The notes: generated by a model not told the origin, from the letters alone. Shown: positions 27,991 to 36,947, numbered from the stretch's first letter. The stretch is 64,000 nt of DNA from Candidatus Caenarcanales bacterium (GCA_022447685.1 JAKVAO010000003.1:13537-77536); one strand, 5' to 3'. A program made the numbers and translations.

Positions 27991-28344
27991 TTATTTCTTT
28001 TTAGCCTGTGTTATTTCGTAGTTCTCTAAAGGTTTTCTATTAGCGATTACAATTGCAAAGAAGGAGCTTACCAAAGCTAAACCTAAACAGATTGAGTAAC
28101 CTAAAGTCGAAATTTTCTTCTGAGCTACAGGATCTATCTCAAAACCGAGAGTACCAAGAACAGTATTAATCATTTTTAAATTATTAAATGTTCCCTCATC
28201 AAAATATGCTGGATCAGCACCTAATAATTCAAAATAGTGCATCAATGTAAACATACCACCGAAGAAGGCAAGATTTACAAGAGCGATTAGAATCGCTAAC
28301 TCAACACTTATCAATCCCTGAGATTCTTTTTTACTTTCAGCCAT
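27991..28344 (-). CDS. Small membrane protein (two spans) in respiratory cluster
   Basis: A 117-residue protein with hydrophobic segments at about 13-34 and 87-107 joined by a polar loop. It lacks heme or Fe-S motifs and I cannot name a family. It overlaps the upstream 105-residue gene by eight bases and ends nine bases before the cytochrome b-ferredoxin fusion, so it is translated as part of the cluster. A structural subunit of the complex is the simplest idea, by position only. Confidence 0.75.
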   Translation of the reverse strand: MAESKKESQGLISVELAILIALVNLAFFGGMFTLMHYFELLGADPAYFDEGTFNNLKMINTVLGTLGFEIDPVAQKKISTLGYSICLGLALVSSFFAIVIANRKPLENYEITQAKKK

Positions 28345-28654
28345 TATTTAAATCCAAATCCTTTTTACTATTAGAGCGCTCTCTTAGAAACTCATAAATT
28401 TTTTCGTAAGGAGCAAATGTTGCTCTTAAATTATCCTTGTCCTTTTCTTCAGAATAAATTTTATAAGTCATATAAAGAACTGAAGAAGCAAAAACTATAG
28501 AACTTACTATTAAAACTAAAGTAGCTTTGTAGTTTTCACCAGCTGCATAAAGCTCATCAGTACTGAAGAACTGTGACAAAGAGATAACGGATACTAGAAA
28601 AACTAACCAGTACGTTAATGATATAGGTTTAGCTTTAGTAGTATCTTTGCTCAC
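28337..28654 (-). CDS. Small membrane protein (two spans) in respiratory cluster
   Basis: A 105-residue protein with hydrophobic segments at about 12-30 and 44-63 and a charged C-terminal tail. Its GTG start at 28654 overlaps the cytochrome b stop codon by one base (TAGTG), and its end overlaps the next small gene by eight bases. No family recognised. Tight coupling to cytochrome b on one side and a further small membrane protein on the other suggests an accessory subunit. Confidence 0.72.
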   Translation of the reverse strand: MSKDTTKAKPISLTYWLVFLVSVISLSQFFSTDELYAAGENYKATLVLIVSSIVFASSVLYMTYKIYSEEKDKDNLRATFAPYEKIYEFLRERSNSKKDLDLNNG

Positions 28655-30153
28655 TAAGCAGCGGTTCCTTCTTTTTTAACTAGCAATTGAGGGGTTTCAA
28701 TGAACTTCTCATAGTACCAAGTAGCTACTAATGCTAAGAATGAACCACCGTAAAATATCCACAGACGTCCCCAAGAACCATCAGCTAGGAAACTCTCACC
28801 TAAAACTCCATCTAAAGGTAAACCAAAGTATGGAACTGTGTGAATTCTAGAAAGATAGAGGAATAGGAACAAGAAGAACATAGAAGTAAGCTTCCAGTAG
28901 TTAAATCCTCTCATCTTACAAGAGAAATATACACCTATAGCTACAATACCAGTGCTACCAGCAATCCAATATGGAGGGTCAGTATTGATGTTTGCGATGT
29001 TAAGAATAATCAATACAGAGAAAACGATAAAGTTAATGAATCCCATTATCGAAATAGCCATAATAAGTGGTCTTTTCGTAATAGCAGTTTCTTTACCAGT
29101 ATCAAAGAAAGGTAATGATAGAACTGTTACTGGAATTAGAACTGTAACAAATGTCGCTAATACTGGCTCAATATACTTATACATTTGGTAAAGAGCTAAG
29201 AAGTACCAGTCAGATAAAATCGGTAATGGAGTTACTGAAGGATTAGCTCTAGCTCCCATCTCAGCTGGGAAAATAGTTGCAGCTGCAGCGATCATTAAAA
29301 TTACTAAGAAACCTTCAGTCCAAGGTACATTAAATCTTTTCTTTTTGTTGCTGTAGAAATAAAGCTCAACTACGATTAAACCAATAGTAGAAAGAGCCAT
29401 ATGCATAGAATAGAATCTAGTAATAGTCGCTTGACCAATCGCACTGCCACCTAAAAGGATTTGCTGCGTAGTCATACCAATATTGAAGTTGATGTATTGG
29501 TTTAAAAGCTTCATATCAAGAAGAATTCCACCACCTTCAGATACTGGAATAGCAGGTAAGCTCGTAGGAACACCAATCTTAATCAATTGATTAACAACAG
29601 TCTCACCTAAGAATGCAAGGTTTATACCGAATTGATCCATATAGCCAGGGAAAGTAGCAAATACTTTAGTCGCCCAAAAAGCTCTCTGGTTCCAAATTAA
29701 AAGATAACCCGATAAACCTGAATAAAAACCTAATAACATTAAGAAGAAACAGATCCATAAATTGAATTCTCTGTTTCCTTTATAGTCAGCACAGATGAAC
29801 ATTCTGTACATCTTTAAAGTACCAACGATGATAAAAGCATCCGCACCATATTTGTGCATACCTCTGATCAATGCCCCAAAAGGGACATGTTCTTGGATTC
29901 TGATGATACTGTCGTATGCTTGCTCAGCAGTAGGAATATAAAAACCAACTAAAAGAGCACCTGTAGCAACAGTTACCATCCAAGTTAACCATTGAAGAGC
30001 GCCTAATTTATACCAAACATTTTCTCTTTGTTTATCAACAAAAGTCTCATCAAAAAAATCAATATTCTTAAACCTATCAAGAAAGAACTTCTTAACAGTG
30101 TCTAATGAAGGAATATATTGTGCAATATTTGAACCGATACCAGTTACTGACAT
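28654..30153 (-). CDS. Full-length cytochrome b of a Rieske/cytochrome b complex, apparently lacking heme bH
   Basis: A 499-residue polytopic protein homologous to cytochrome b6 plus subunit IV or cytochrome b, directly downstream of the Rieske gene. The helix-B motif is RGMHKYGADAF with H100; the second ligand expected 14 residues on is K114 (LKMYRMF where b6 has LHVFRVY). In helix D, FYSMHMAL gives H251; at +14/+15 there are Y265 and F266, not histidine. Thus one His per helix remains, corresponding to the bL ligands. GYLLIWNQ follows helix C, and an SDWYF loop (314-318) replaces the quinol-site PEWY. Extra helices continue to residue 480. A quinol-oxidising role with an altered electron path is inferred. 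Confidence 0.93.
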   Translation of the reverse strand: MSVTGIGSNIAQYIPSLDTVKKFFLDRFKNIDFFDETFVDKQRENVWYKLGALQWLTWMVTVATGALLVGFYIPTAEQAYDSIIRIQEHVPFGALIRGMHKYGADAFIIVGTLKMYRMFICADYKGNREFNLWICFFLMLLGFYSGLSGYLLIWNQRAFWATKVFATFPGYMDQFGINLAFLGETVVNQLIKIGVPTSLPAIPVSEGGGILLDMKLLNQYINFNIGMTTQQILLGGSAIGQATITRFYSMHMALSTIGLIVVELYFYSNKKKRFNVPWTEGFLVILMIAAAATIFPAEMGARANPSVTPLPILSDWYFLALYQMYKYIEPVLATFVTVLIPVTVLSLPFFDTGKETAITKRPLIMAISIMGFINFIVFSVLIILNIANINTDPPYWIAGSTGIVAIGVYFSCKMRGFNYWKLTSMFFLFLFLYLSRIHTVPYFGLPLDGVLGESFLADGSWGRLWIFYGGSFLALVATWYYEKFIETPQLLVKKEGTAA

Positions 30154-30155
30154 AA

Positions 30156-30773
30156 TTATGAAATACCTCCGGACTCAAGACTCTCAATAGCAAGCATTCC
30201 ATCATTGACATTAAAATTAAATTTAAATGGTGAACGCGGTGCTGGACCTGAAACTACCTTCCCTCTACCTTTAGTATCTTCAAGCATAGGATCGTATACT
30301 GAAAGGTGACAAGGACAAGCAAAAACTTTTTGACCAGGATTAGGAGTGTAGTTATAACCAGCTGCAACTTCAGCTTCGTTAGGAACGAAGTTAAATACAC
30401 AACCTAAATGTGGACAAACTCTACTAAAAACTACGAACTTAGGACTACCATCAGCTTCATTTGCAGGTAAACGAACTGCCGCTCCCGGAATGGTTTTGAT
30501 CTGCTGATTAATAGAAGTATATTCTCTGTTGGTTTCTTGGAACATAAAGTATTTAAAAGACCAAGGTTCAGGAAAATCATTAACATCAAACTTAATAACC
30601 TTTACAGGCTTAGGTTTATCTGGTGTTTTAAAGATCTCTAAAGTCGCTAAAGGACCAGAACTTGGTTTCAAATATCTAACAAATGGAGATAAAAGTGCGG
30701 CAGATATAGTACCAATAATAGGTACTGATAATATTACCTTTATTAAATCTCTTTTTTCAAATTTCATGCTCAT
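30156..30773 (-). CDS. Rieske [2Fe-2S] protein
   Basis: A 205-residue Rieske protein. The cluster ligands are C120 and H122 in CPHLGC and C153 and H156 in CPCHLS; C125 and C155 would form the stabilising disulfide. The N-terminus (about 10-30) is a membrane anchor preceded by KFEKRDL, a plain signal-anchor without an obvious twin-arginine pair. It transfers electrons from quinol at cytochrome b to a cytochrome c. The stop lies two bases before the cytochrome b start, and the diheme cytochrome c gene is immediately upstream, giving the order c-Rieske-b. Confidence 0.95.
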   Translation of the reverse strand: MSMKFEKRDLIKVILSVPIIGTISAALLSPFVRYLKPSSGPLATLEIFKTPDKPKPVKVIKFDVNDFPEPWSFKYFMFQETNREYTSINQQIKTIPGAAVRLPANEADGSPKFVVFSRVCPHLGCVFNFVPNEAEVAAGYNYTPNPGQKVFACPCHLSVYDPMLEDTKGRGKVVSGPAPRSPFKFNFNVNDGMLAIESLESGGIS

Positions 30774-30809
30774 CTCTAAATATTCCTTAAAATCTTATCT
30801 TTTAATAAT

Positions 30810-31595
30810 TTACCCTTTATTCTCAGTCTCTAATGACTTCTTATATTCTTCTAAATTCTTTCTTCCTTGATCAAGTCTATCAAGTTCTTGCGAAAAACCA
30901 AATTGACGAACGTATCTAACTAATTTCCAAATCATTTCTTCATCAAATTTATAACCTTGATCAAAGTCAATTCTATTCTTCCATGCAGGCATAGCAGTCC
31001 ATGGAATACCATGAGTTAACTCTTTGTGCAATTTATTATCAGTTCTAGTATAAAGTCTCTCAAACATATTAAAGTTAGCAGGCATTGGCTTTAGTGCTTT
31101 ATGTAAGTTACCATCACCGTGTCCTCTAGTACCATGACATACTGCACAGTTACCACCAAAAATAGAACTCATCTTTGCAAGCTCATCAGAATTTAACTTA
31201 TAATAACCAAGGATTTCAGCTCTGGTATACATTAAAGCATCCCACATCTCATCACGACTAAGCTTATCTTTAAAACCAGGCATTCCTTTAGCATTACCAT
31301 TTTTTATAACTTCATATTGTTCCTCAGGTGATCTTGCTCTCATCATTTTTTTTGATAAGAAACCATTTTTAGGATGATCTCCATGACATTGTGCACAATT
31401 TTGTTTATAAACCCACTTACCATTTTCAATAGATGGGTCATGAGAAGGAAACTCATTAAGAGCGAGTTTCGGATCCCATGGCATTACTAAACTACTACCT
31501 AAGACTTCTTTCTCATAAGATTCAGCAGCTAAAGCTACGTTTAAAGAAACTGTGAAAACTGAGATTAGAATTATAAGCTTTATGATTTGCTTCAT
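30810..31595 (-). CDS. Diheme cytochrome c with signal peptide
   Basis: A 261-residue exported or lipid-proximal cytochrome. The ATG at 31595 gives a clean signal peptide (MKQIIKLIILISVF...LAA-ES), so a longer frame to 31649 that overlaps the next gene is not used. Heme sites are CAQCH (C67, C70, H71) and CAVCH (C150, C153, H154), each followed by a Met-containing ligand segment (GMPGF, AMPAW). The C-terminal 25 residues are charged. By position between the cbb3 genes and the Rieske gene it could be either the c1 equivalent of the cytochrome b complex or the soluble part of a split CcoP, or it could serve both. Confidence 0.9.
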   Translation of the reverse strand: MKQIIKLIILISVFTVSLNVALAAESYEKEVLGSSLVMPWDPKLALNEFPSHDPSIENGKWVYKQNCAQCHGDHPKNGFLSKKMMRARSPEEQYEVIKNGNAKGMPGFKDKLSRDEMWDALMYTRAEILGYYKLNSDELAKMSSIFGGNCAVCHGTRGHGDGNLHKALKPMPANFNMFERLYTRTDNKLHKELTHGIPWTAMPAWKNRIDFDQGYKFDEEMIWKLVRYVRQFGFSQELDRLDQGRKNLEEYKKSLETENKG

Positions 31596-31614
31596 TGATT
31601 TAAATTTCTCCGTA

Positions 31615-31809
31615 TTAATATCCATAAAAAGGTATCCAGCTAATCGCACACCAAATTATTACTAATATGTACATAACGATTAAAAATAGAGGTGGCTTAT
31701 TATGTCCAACTTTATATTCATTCGTAGGTTGCGCTCCATGAGGCTTTACTCCAGGTGGTAAACCTGTTGATATTGGCGACATTTCATCAAATTGATTATT
31801 ATCTGTCAT
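31615..31809 (-). CDS. Small CcoP-N-like single-span membrane protein
   Basis: A 64-residue protein with a Pro/Gly-rich polar N-terminus and one C-terminal transmembrane helix (about 41-60). The order polar head, HNKPPLF, helix resembles the N-terminal membrane domain of CcoP (FixP), which in typical cbb3 oxidases is fused to two cytochrome c domains. Here the c domains are absent and the next gene downstream encodes a separate diheme cytochrome c, so CcoP may have been split. The match is topological, not a firm family hit. Confidence 0.65.
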   Translation of the reverse strand: MTDNNQFDEMSPISTGLPPGVKPHGAQPTNEYKVGHNKPPLFLIVMYILVIIWCAISWIPFYGY

Positions 31810-31822
31810 AACTTAAAATCTC

Positions 31823-32014
31823 CTAGCAGTCCATCATCTCCAACTTAGCAGCTTCAATATCTTTAAACTGCCCAGTTCTAAAGCCCCAATATGCAAGAAT
31901 ACTTGCAATACCGAAGAAACTAATACAAAGTAAACAGAAAATGGCTATGCCTTCTTTGTTAAAAGTAGCTAAAATCCACTCTCTGAATTCTAAAAGCAGA
32001 TTAGTGTCCACCAT
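31823..32014 (-). CDS. ccoQ: CcoQ/FixQ-like small subunit of cbb3 oxidase
   Basis: A 63-residue protein with one transmembrane helix (about 23-43) followed by YWGFRTGQFKDIEAAKLE, which matches the CcoQ pattern of a helix, basic turn and acidic tail. AAGGAGG lies only two bases before the ATG at 32014 but five bases before the next codon, GTG at 32011, which may be the true start. The gene overlaps the end of ccoO by about 11-14 bases. CcoQ stabilises the oxidase; the assignment rests on shape and position. Confidence 0.7.
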   Translation of the reverse strand: MVDTNLLLEFREWILATFNKEGIAIFCLLCISFFGIASILAYWGFRTGQFKDIEAAKLEMMDC

Positions 32015-33083
32015 GTCCTCCTTTAGATGATTTACCACCTTTTTTCTTATTCTTAGCTAGTTTTTCATAATTATCAGTAATCCTTTCAGGTAAAGCAGAT
32101 TGTGACTGCCAAGCTTCAGAATCAATAGTCTGATATGGTTCAATGATAGGTGATTTATCCTGAGGTAGTGTCTTCAAGAAAGCAACTAGATACCACATTT
32201 GCTCAGGCTCTAACTTAAGTTTCCATCTAGGCATCCTCGATCCTGGAACACCTTCAGCAACTCTCCAGTACCAAGTTTTATCAGAGTAAGCTTTGTAGTA
32301 AGGTCTTGAGAAGTTAGCAGGTTTTTTAGCCATTGCTAAAGCATTCGGACCATTACCCAAACCATTCAAACCATGACACACAGCACAATTTTGTCTGAAG
32401 ATACCCGCTCCAGCATTAGCAGCAGCAGCACTATCAACATTAGGTTTGTGATGCTCAGATGCATGCCAGAAAGCCTCATCAGCTTCAGGGTAATAAGCTT
32501 CATAAATATGTCTGTTCTCAGGATCATCGAATCTTTTTCTTCCTAAAGTCTGTAGATAAGAAACTAAATAACCTAAGTCATCATCAGACAAGTAGCTAAA
32601 TGAAGGCATAATAGAACCTGGATTGTACTCTCTAGGGTTCTTCAAATGACCAATGTGCCATTCATCTGGAAGTTTGCCACCTTCATTAGATAAATCAGGA
32701 CCAGTTCTAGATGTACCTAAAACATTAGGAGTTTCGTTAGCGTAGTCGCCAGCGTGAACTCTAGAACCAAAATCTCTATCCTGAGGTCTAACAAATTGTG
32801 AGTGACAATAAAAACAGCCTTCTCTTACATAGATTGCTCTACCTTTACCGGCATCATTTAATACAGGTAAGCCTTTTTTATCTCTTTTTATAGTTCCGTC
32901 TGCTTGCTTCTCAACATACTCCATCGCATATTTACTAGGCTCAGACTTTAATGAAGGTAAATTAGGTATCGCGACGACTACTGTATAAATTATCGCAAAT
33001 GAAAATGCAACAACTATAGCAGGCAGGATGTAACCTTTTGCACCTACTGATTTATTTTCGTTTGAATTCTTATCTTCTGACAT
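32001..33083 (-). CDS. ccoO: cbb3 oxidase subunit II (CcoO) fused to an extra cytochrome c domain
   Basis: A 360-residue protein. Residues 15-40 are the membrane anchor; the CcoO domain follows with the heme site CFYCH (C90, C93, H94) in the diagnostic REGCFYCHSQFVRPQ context and a Met ligand in GSIMPSF. A second, class I cytochrome c domain begins near residue 220 with CAVCH (C233, C236, H237) and ends with a SRMPRW ligand loop. The tail is Lys/Gly/His rich. Ordinary CcoO is about 200-240 residues with one heme, so this fusion probably replaces one of the CcoP hemes. It starts two bases after ccoN. Confidence 0.93.
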   Translation of the reverse strand: MSEDKNSNENKSVGAKGYILPAIVVAFSFAIIYTVVVAIPNLPSLKSEPSKYAMEYVEKQADGTIKRDKKGLPVLNDAGKGRAIYVREGCFYCHSQFVRPQDRDFGSRVHAGDYANETPNVLGTSRTGPDLSNEGGKLPDEWHIGHLKNPREYNPGSIMPSFSYLSDDDLGYLVSYLQTLGRKRFDDPENRHIYEAYYPEADEAFWHASEHHKPNVDSAAAANAGAGIFRQNCAVCHGLNGLGNGPNALAMAKKPANFSRPYYKAYSDKTWYWRVAEGVPGSRMPRWKLKLEPEQMWYLVAFLKTLPQDKSPIIEPYQTIDSEAWQSQSALPERITDNYEKLAKNKKKGGKSSKGGHGGH

Positions 33084-33085
33084 TT

Positions 33086-34483
33086 TTATTTAGAATCTCC
33101 TTCAATCGGAACTGCAACTTTAATCTCTAACTCAGATGAAATAGGCTTTTCTCTCATAGTCATATAAATATTAAATCCAAATAAACAACTACTCAAGAAC
33201 ATTAGAACTCCACCAATACTTCTAACAAGCCACATAGGAGGAAGTACTAAGCCCCACTGAGCAACTGGGTAACCAAGTGCCCAACCAACAGCTTGCTGTA
33301 AACCACCAATAGTTAAACTAGAGAAGAATAAGAAGAAACCTATCAATAGTAACCAATAGTGCCACTTAACTAAACGCACACTATAAATTCTCTGACCTGT
33401 TAATCTTTGTAAACCGTAATAAATAGCACCAATTACAAAGAAGGTGAAAGTACCTAATAGAGCTGCATGAGCGTGACCAACTACCCATTGAGTAAAGTGA
33501 ATGTACCAGTTAACACCTCTAGTGGCTTGGAATGGCCCTTGTAGGCAAGTTACTAAATACCAAAAAGCACCAGTAAGAACAAATCTTATAGGCATATTAG
33601 TAGTTAGCATCCACCAACTTCCTTTCATAGTCATATAGAAGTTAACTAATACTGAGATAACAGGAATAACTAATGCTGCTGAGAAAATTACAGCAAGAGC
33701 TTTTAGCCACTCAGGAACTGGTGACTGCAATAAATGGTGAGTACCAGTCGGTGCATAGAAAAATGCAATAGTCCAGAAGCCAAACATAGATAAACTATGG
33801 CTCCAGATTGGTTTGCCACTCATCTTAGGAAGCATATAGTATGCAATACCAACACCTAGTACCGTAAACCACATCCCTAATATATTATGTCCGTAGAACC
33901 AATTCAGAATACCGTCATTCAAACCTTCCATAGCAACGAAAGTTCTGTTACCTACGATAAAGATTATTGGCATCCAGAAAAAGGCACCCATAATGTACCA
34001 AACAGAAACATAAAGTTTCTTGACCGTTCTATTTAAAAGTGTTCTAAAGAGGTTATATGAAACAGAACCGAGAGCAACAACAAAAAGAATATCAATAGGT
34101 TCTCTGTATTCAGCATATTCTCTACCTTCTGTGTATCCATTAAGAAGGGTAAGCATACCGACGAATATACCTATATTCCACAAATAACAGGAAAAATTGG
34201 CCAACTTCTCTGAGTGAAGCTTAGTTTTGCACAATGCAGGAATGATATATAAACATGCGCCAATGCTCGCCATAGACAGCCAACCAAAAGCTACAGTGTT
34301 TACATGAACAGGTCTCAACCTCGTAAAGGAAAGCTGAGCAACTCCCTTAGTTAGATCTGGGAATGAAAACTCTAACGCACCCAGAAGACCAGCTCCCATA
34401 CCGACAATGAGCCAGACTATCGCCGAAAACATGAAAAATTTCGCTGCACTGCCATCTTCACTACTAAAAATTCTACGGATCAT
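33086..34483 (-). CDS. ccoN: cbb3-type cytochrome c oxidase subunit I (CcoN)
   Basis: A 465-residue, 12-helix heme-copper oxidase of the C family. H60 in LRPVHVN is a low-spin heme ligand. YGHN gives CuB ligand H199, THHLL gives H249 and H250, and Y243 six residues before H249 is the cross-linked tyrosine typical of C-type enzymes. WVVGHAHAALLG supplies H337 and H339 for the hemes. Such oxidases have high oxygen affinity and pump protons. It is the first gene of the cluster; an AAAGG Shine-Dalgarno sequence precedes the ATG. The 350-base region upstream contains a perfect palindrome that may be its operator. Confidence 0.96.
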   Translation of the reverse strand: MIRRIFSSEDGSAAKFFMFSAIVWLIVGMGAGLLGALEFSFPDLTKGVAQLSFTRLRPVHVNTVAFGWLSMASIGACLYIIPALCKTKLHSEKLANFSCYLWNIGIFVGMLTLLNGYTEGREYAEYREPIDILFVVALGSVSYNLFRTLLNRTVKKLYVSVWYIMGAFFWMPIIFIVGNRTFVAMEGLNDGILNWFYGHNILGMWFTVLGVGIAYYMLPKMSGKPIWSHSLSMFGFWTIAFFYAPTGTHHLLQSPVPEWLKALAVIFSAALVIPVISVLVNFYMTMKGSWWMLTTNMPIRFVLTGAFWYLVTCLQGPFQATRGVNWYIHFTQWVVGHAHAALLGTFTFFVIGAIYYGLQRLTGQRIYSVRLVKWHYWLLLIGFFLFFSSLTIGGLQQAVGWALGYPVAQWGLVLPPMWLVRSIGGVLMFLSSCLFGFNIYMTMREKPISSELEIKVAVPIEGDSK

Positions 34484-34834
34484 ATACCTTTACAGCTACA
34501 TTCTATCAAGAGCTTTCGATCTGTCTACAAAAAAATATGAGATTTCTTAACTTTTCTGTTTTAAGTTACAGAATTGGAATCTTTAGCTTTTTACAAAGAA
34601 TAATTTTATGTGCAAAACCCTAAAAGTCTTTTTGAGAAAGGTTCTCAAGAAGGGTTTATCTTGTGGATTTTTTCATTGAATAAAAAGTAAGCTGCTAAAG
34701 ATGATGAATAATAGCTATTAATGTATAGTTAGTTTCTAAATCATAGTTAAATAAAAATAAAATTAGTTAATAGATTCATTTAATACAATTGCGAATGGGA
34801 CTATTGTATTTAGTTAAAAATAAATGGAGAAATA
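34484..34834. other. Divergent intergenic region upstream of ccoN
   Basis: About 350 AT-rich bases between ccoN and a secreted-protein gene, without a coding frame that I would support. It contains two inverted repeats: TTGAGAA-N3-TTCTCAA at 34632-34648 and AATACAAT (34782-34789) paired with ATTGTATT (34803-34810). Promoters for both divergent genes must lie here. Confidence 0.6.
34632..34648. promoter_or_regulatory. Candidate operator palindrome TTGAGAAAGGTTCTCAA
   Basis: A perfect 7-bp inverted repeat with a three-base centre, about 150 bases upstream of the ccoN start. It resembles a dimeric transcription-factor site but is not the canonical FNR/CRP half-site (TTGAT-N4-ATCAA). Oxygen or iron control of the respiratory cluster would be a natural role; this is inference. 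Confidence 0.4.
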
Positions 34835-36822
34835 ATGACCAAAAATAAAATTTCTTTTCCTTTACTTGTAGTTATTGCTGGGTTTTTGATGTTTAATCAA
34901 ATTCCATCTTATGCTTCAACTGCGACTATTCAATGGGTAGCTAAAGAAGGTGTTCAAGTAAATGGAAATAACTTAAAAAAAATAGCATCTACAGGCTGGG
35001 GGAATGCTGGAGCAGTCTCTAATAAAGCTTTTAATGGTGATGGTGGTGTGAGTTTTACTGCTAATGAAACTAATACTTTTAGAATGATTGGTTTATCTAA
35101 ATTTGGAAGTGCTGATTCAAATTATCTTACTATTGACTATGCTATTTACCCTACTGCAAATGGAATACTTCTTATTTATGAAAATGGAAATTACATTGGT
35201 ACATTTGGTACTTATGCTAGCGGTGATACTTTTAAAGTTGAGAGAAAAGGTGCTGATATCAAATATTATCGCAATGCTAATTTGATATATACTAGTGCTA
35301 CTCTTACGCAAGTACCACTAGTCGCTGATGCTGCTCTGTATAGCTATAACTCTACTTTGAATAATGTTGTTTTTGTGACAAAAGCTAACACTGAATTTAC
35401 TGAAAATCATGAAATCACATGGAAAGACCTAGTTGGCGTATCAGTCGGAGTTAATAACACACTTATCAAAACAGCAACAACCGGCTGGGCTAATGCTGGT
35501 AGTGCTTCAACAAAGACTATTGATGCAGATGGTGGTGTATATATTTTACTGCAACAGAGACTTCAACCTATAGAATGCTAGGTTTATCTGAGCTTAATTC
35601 TGGACAAGATGCTAATTATACAAGCATTGACTATGCTATTTACCCTACTCTTAATGGAGTATTATACATCTATGAACGTGGAGTATATAAAGGTTACTTC
35701 GGGACCTATACCACTGGTGATGATTTTTCAATAATCAGAACAGGTGATGTTGTTAAGTATTATAAGAATAATGCTTTAATCTACACAAGTACTATAACTT
35801 CTAGTGAAACACTATTCGTAGATACAGCTCTTTATTCATATGGTGCAACTATTGCCAATGCAGCTCTAATTATTTCAGAACCTGAACTAGATCCTAATAC
35901 CGGAATTTCAATTTCGACTTGTAGTGAGCTTCAAGATATAGAAAATAATCTAACAGCAACTTATGAGTTAAGTAATAATATCAACTGCTCTGGTTTTGAT
36001 TTTAAACAGATTAGAGGTACATTTACTGGTAAGTTAGATGGAAAAGGTTTTTCAATTAATGGAATCACATTAAATACCGATGTAGAAGAGACTTTTGGAT
36101 CAGCTAATAACATCAGAGTAAGACCTAAAGAATCAAATGGTTTTGCAATGTTTAATCTTTTAGACAATGCTGAAATAGTTGATATTGAATTTAACGGATT
36201 TGATATTGATCTTCGAGAATCATGGGAAGCTATTTCTCGTTCTAGATTTGCAGCAGTTTTATCATCCATGGTCATTAATTCAACTATTGACAATGTTGAT
36301 ATTATAAATGCTTCAATAAATATCGAAAACAATGTTATGAGTAGTGCTCTTTTAGCTGGATTCGTTGAGGATTCTGAGATTAGCAATTCATCAGCTTCTG
36401 GAACCATATCACAAAGATTTGGTAATGATAGTAAAGTTTCTGGCTTGATAGTGTATTTAAATTCATCAACTCTAAGAAATTGCCAAAGCTTTGGTGATAT
36501 AACTTTTGACATGGTTAGTCTCTCTGGTGAAAGTGGAGGATTGATAGCTAATGTTAGGGGGAATAGTTTAGTAGAGGATTCAATTAGTAATATCGATATT
36601 AATAGTCCTAACTTTATTCCAAATTCAGGTTACAGTGCTCCTATTGGTAAATTAATTGGTAGAGCTAACCCAGGATCCAGTACTGAACAGGTAGTAATTA
36701 GAAATAGTGAAGGTTTTGGTTCTTTACCTATTGGCCATACTGTTATTAATATACCTCCTAGTTTCCCAATATCTGCTTCGGAACAGATTGGACTAATCTA
36801 CGGTAATGTTGTTCTAGAATAA
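34835..36822 (+). pseudogene. Secreted two-repeat beta-sandwich protein, frameshifted at a TA run
   Basis: The ATG at 34835 has GGAGA upstream and a clear signal peptide (cleavage near SYAS-T). Two ~180-residue repeats follow, each with a GW-NAG-S opening, a SIDYAIYPT strand, a YE-G-Y-G-FGTY strand and KYY-N--LIYTS. In repeat 2 the frame is lost at TATATAT near 35538-35546. Removing two bases there gives VYFTATETSTYRMLGLSE, aligned with VSFTANETNTFRMIGLSK of repeat 1. As it stands, the first frame ends at 35581 and the second is open from 35575 to 36822. The distal part begins with ISISTCSELQDIENNL and is a beta-helix-like adhesin region. It is an exported surface protein, now broken, switched, or misassembled. 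Confidence 0.72.
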
Positions 36823-36840
36823 TAATTTATATGATTAATA

Positions 36841-36875
36841 AAAAAACCACCAGACTAAACTCTGGTGGTTTTTTT
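36841..36875. terminator. Bidirectional rho-independent terminator
   Basis: A perfect 10-bp stem (AACCACCAGA / TCTGGTGGTT) with a six-base loop, flanked by an A-run on the left and a T-run on the right. It would end both the plus-strand gene finishing at 36822 and minus-strand ssb transcription, which ends at 36948. It is the clearest terminator in the window. Confidence 0.92.
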
Positions 36876-36947
36876 CATTTAAAAATCTTAATCACTAAGG
36901 ACAAACATAATCAACAAAACGAAAGAAATTTGAAGAATTACAATACC

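Noticed and set aside
35961..36512. 183-residue minus-strand frame opposite the beta-helix protein
   Set aside because: Antisense shadow; Ser/Leu-rich translation typical of reverse-strand frames.
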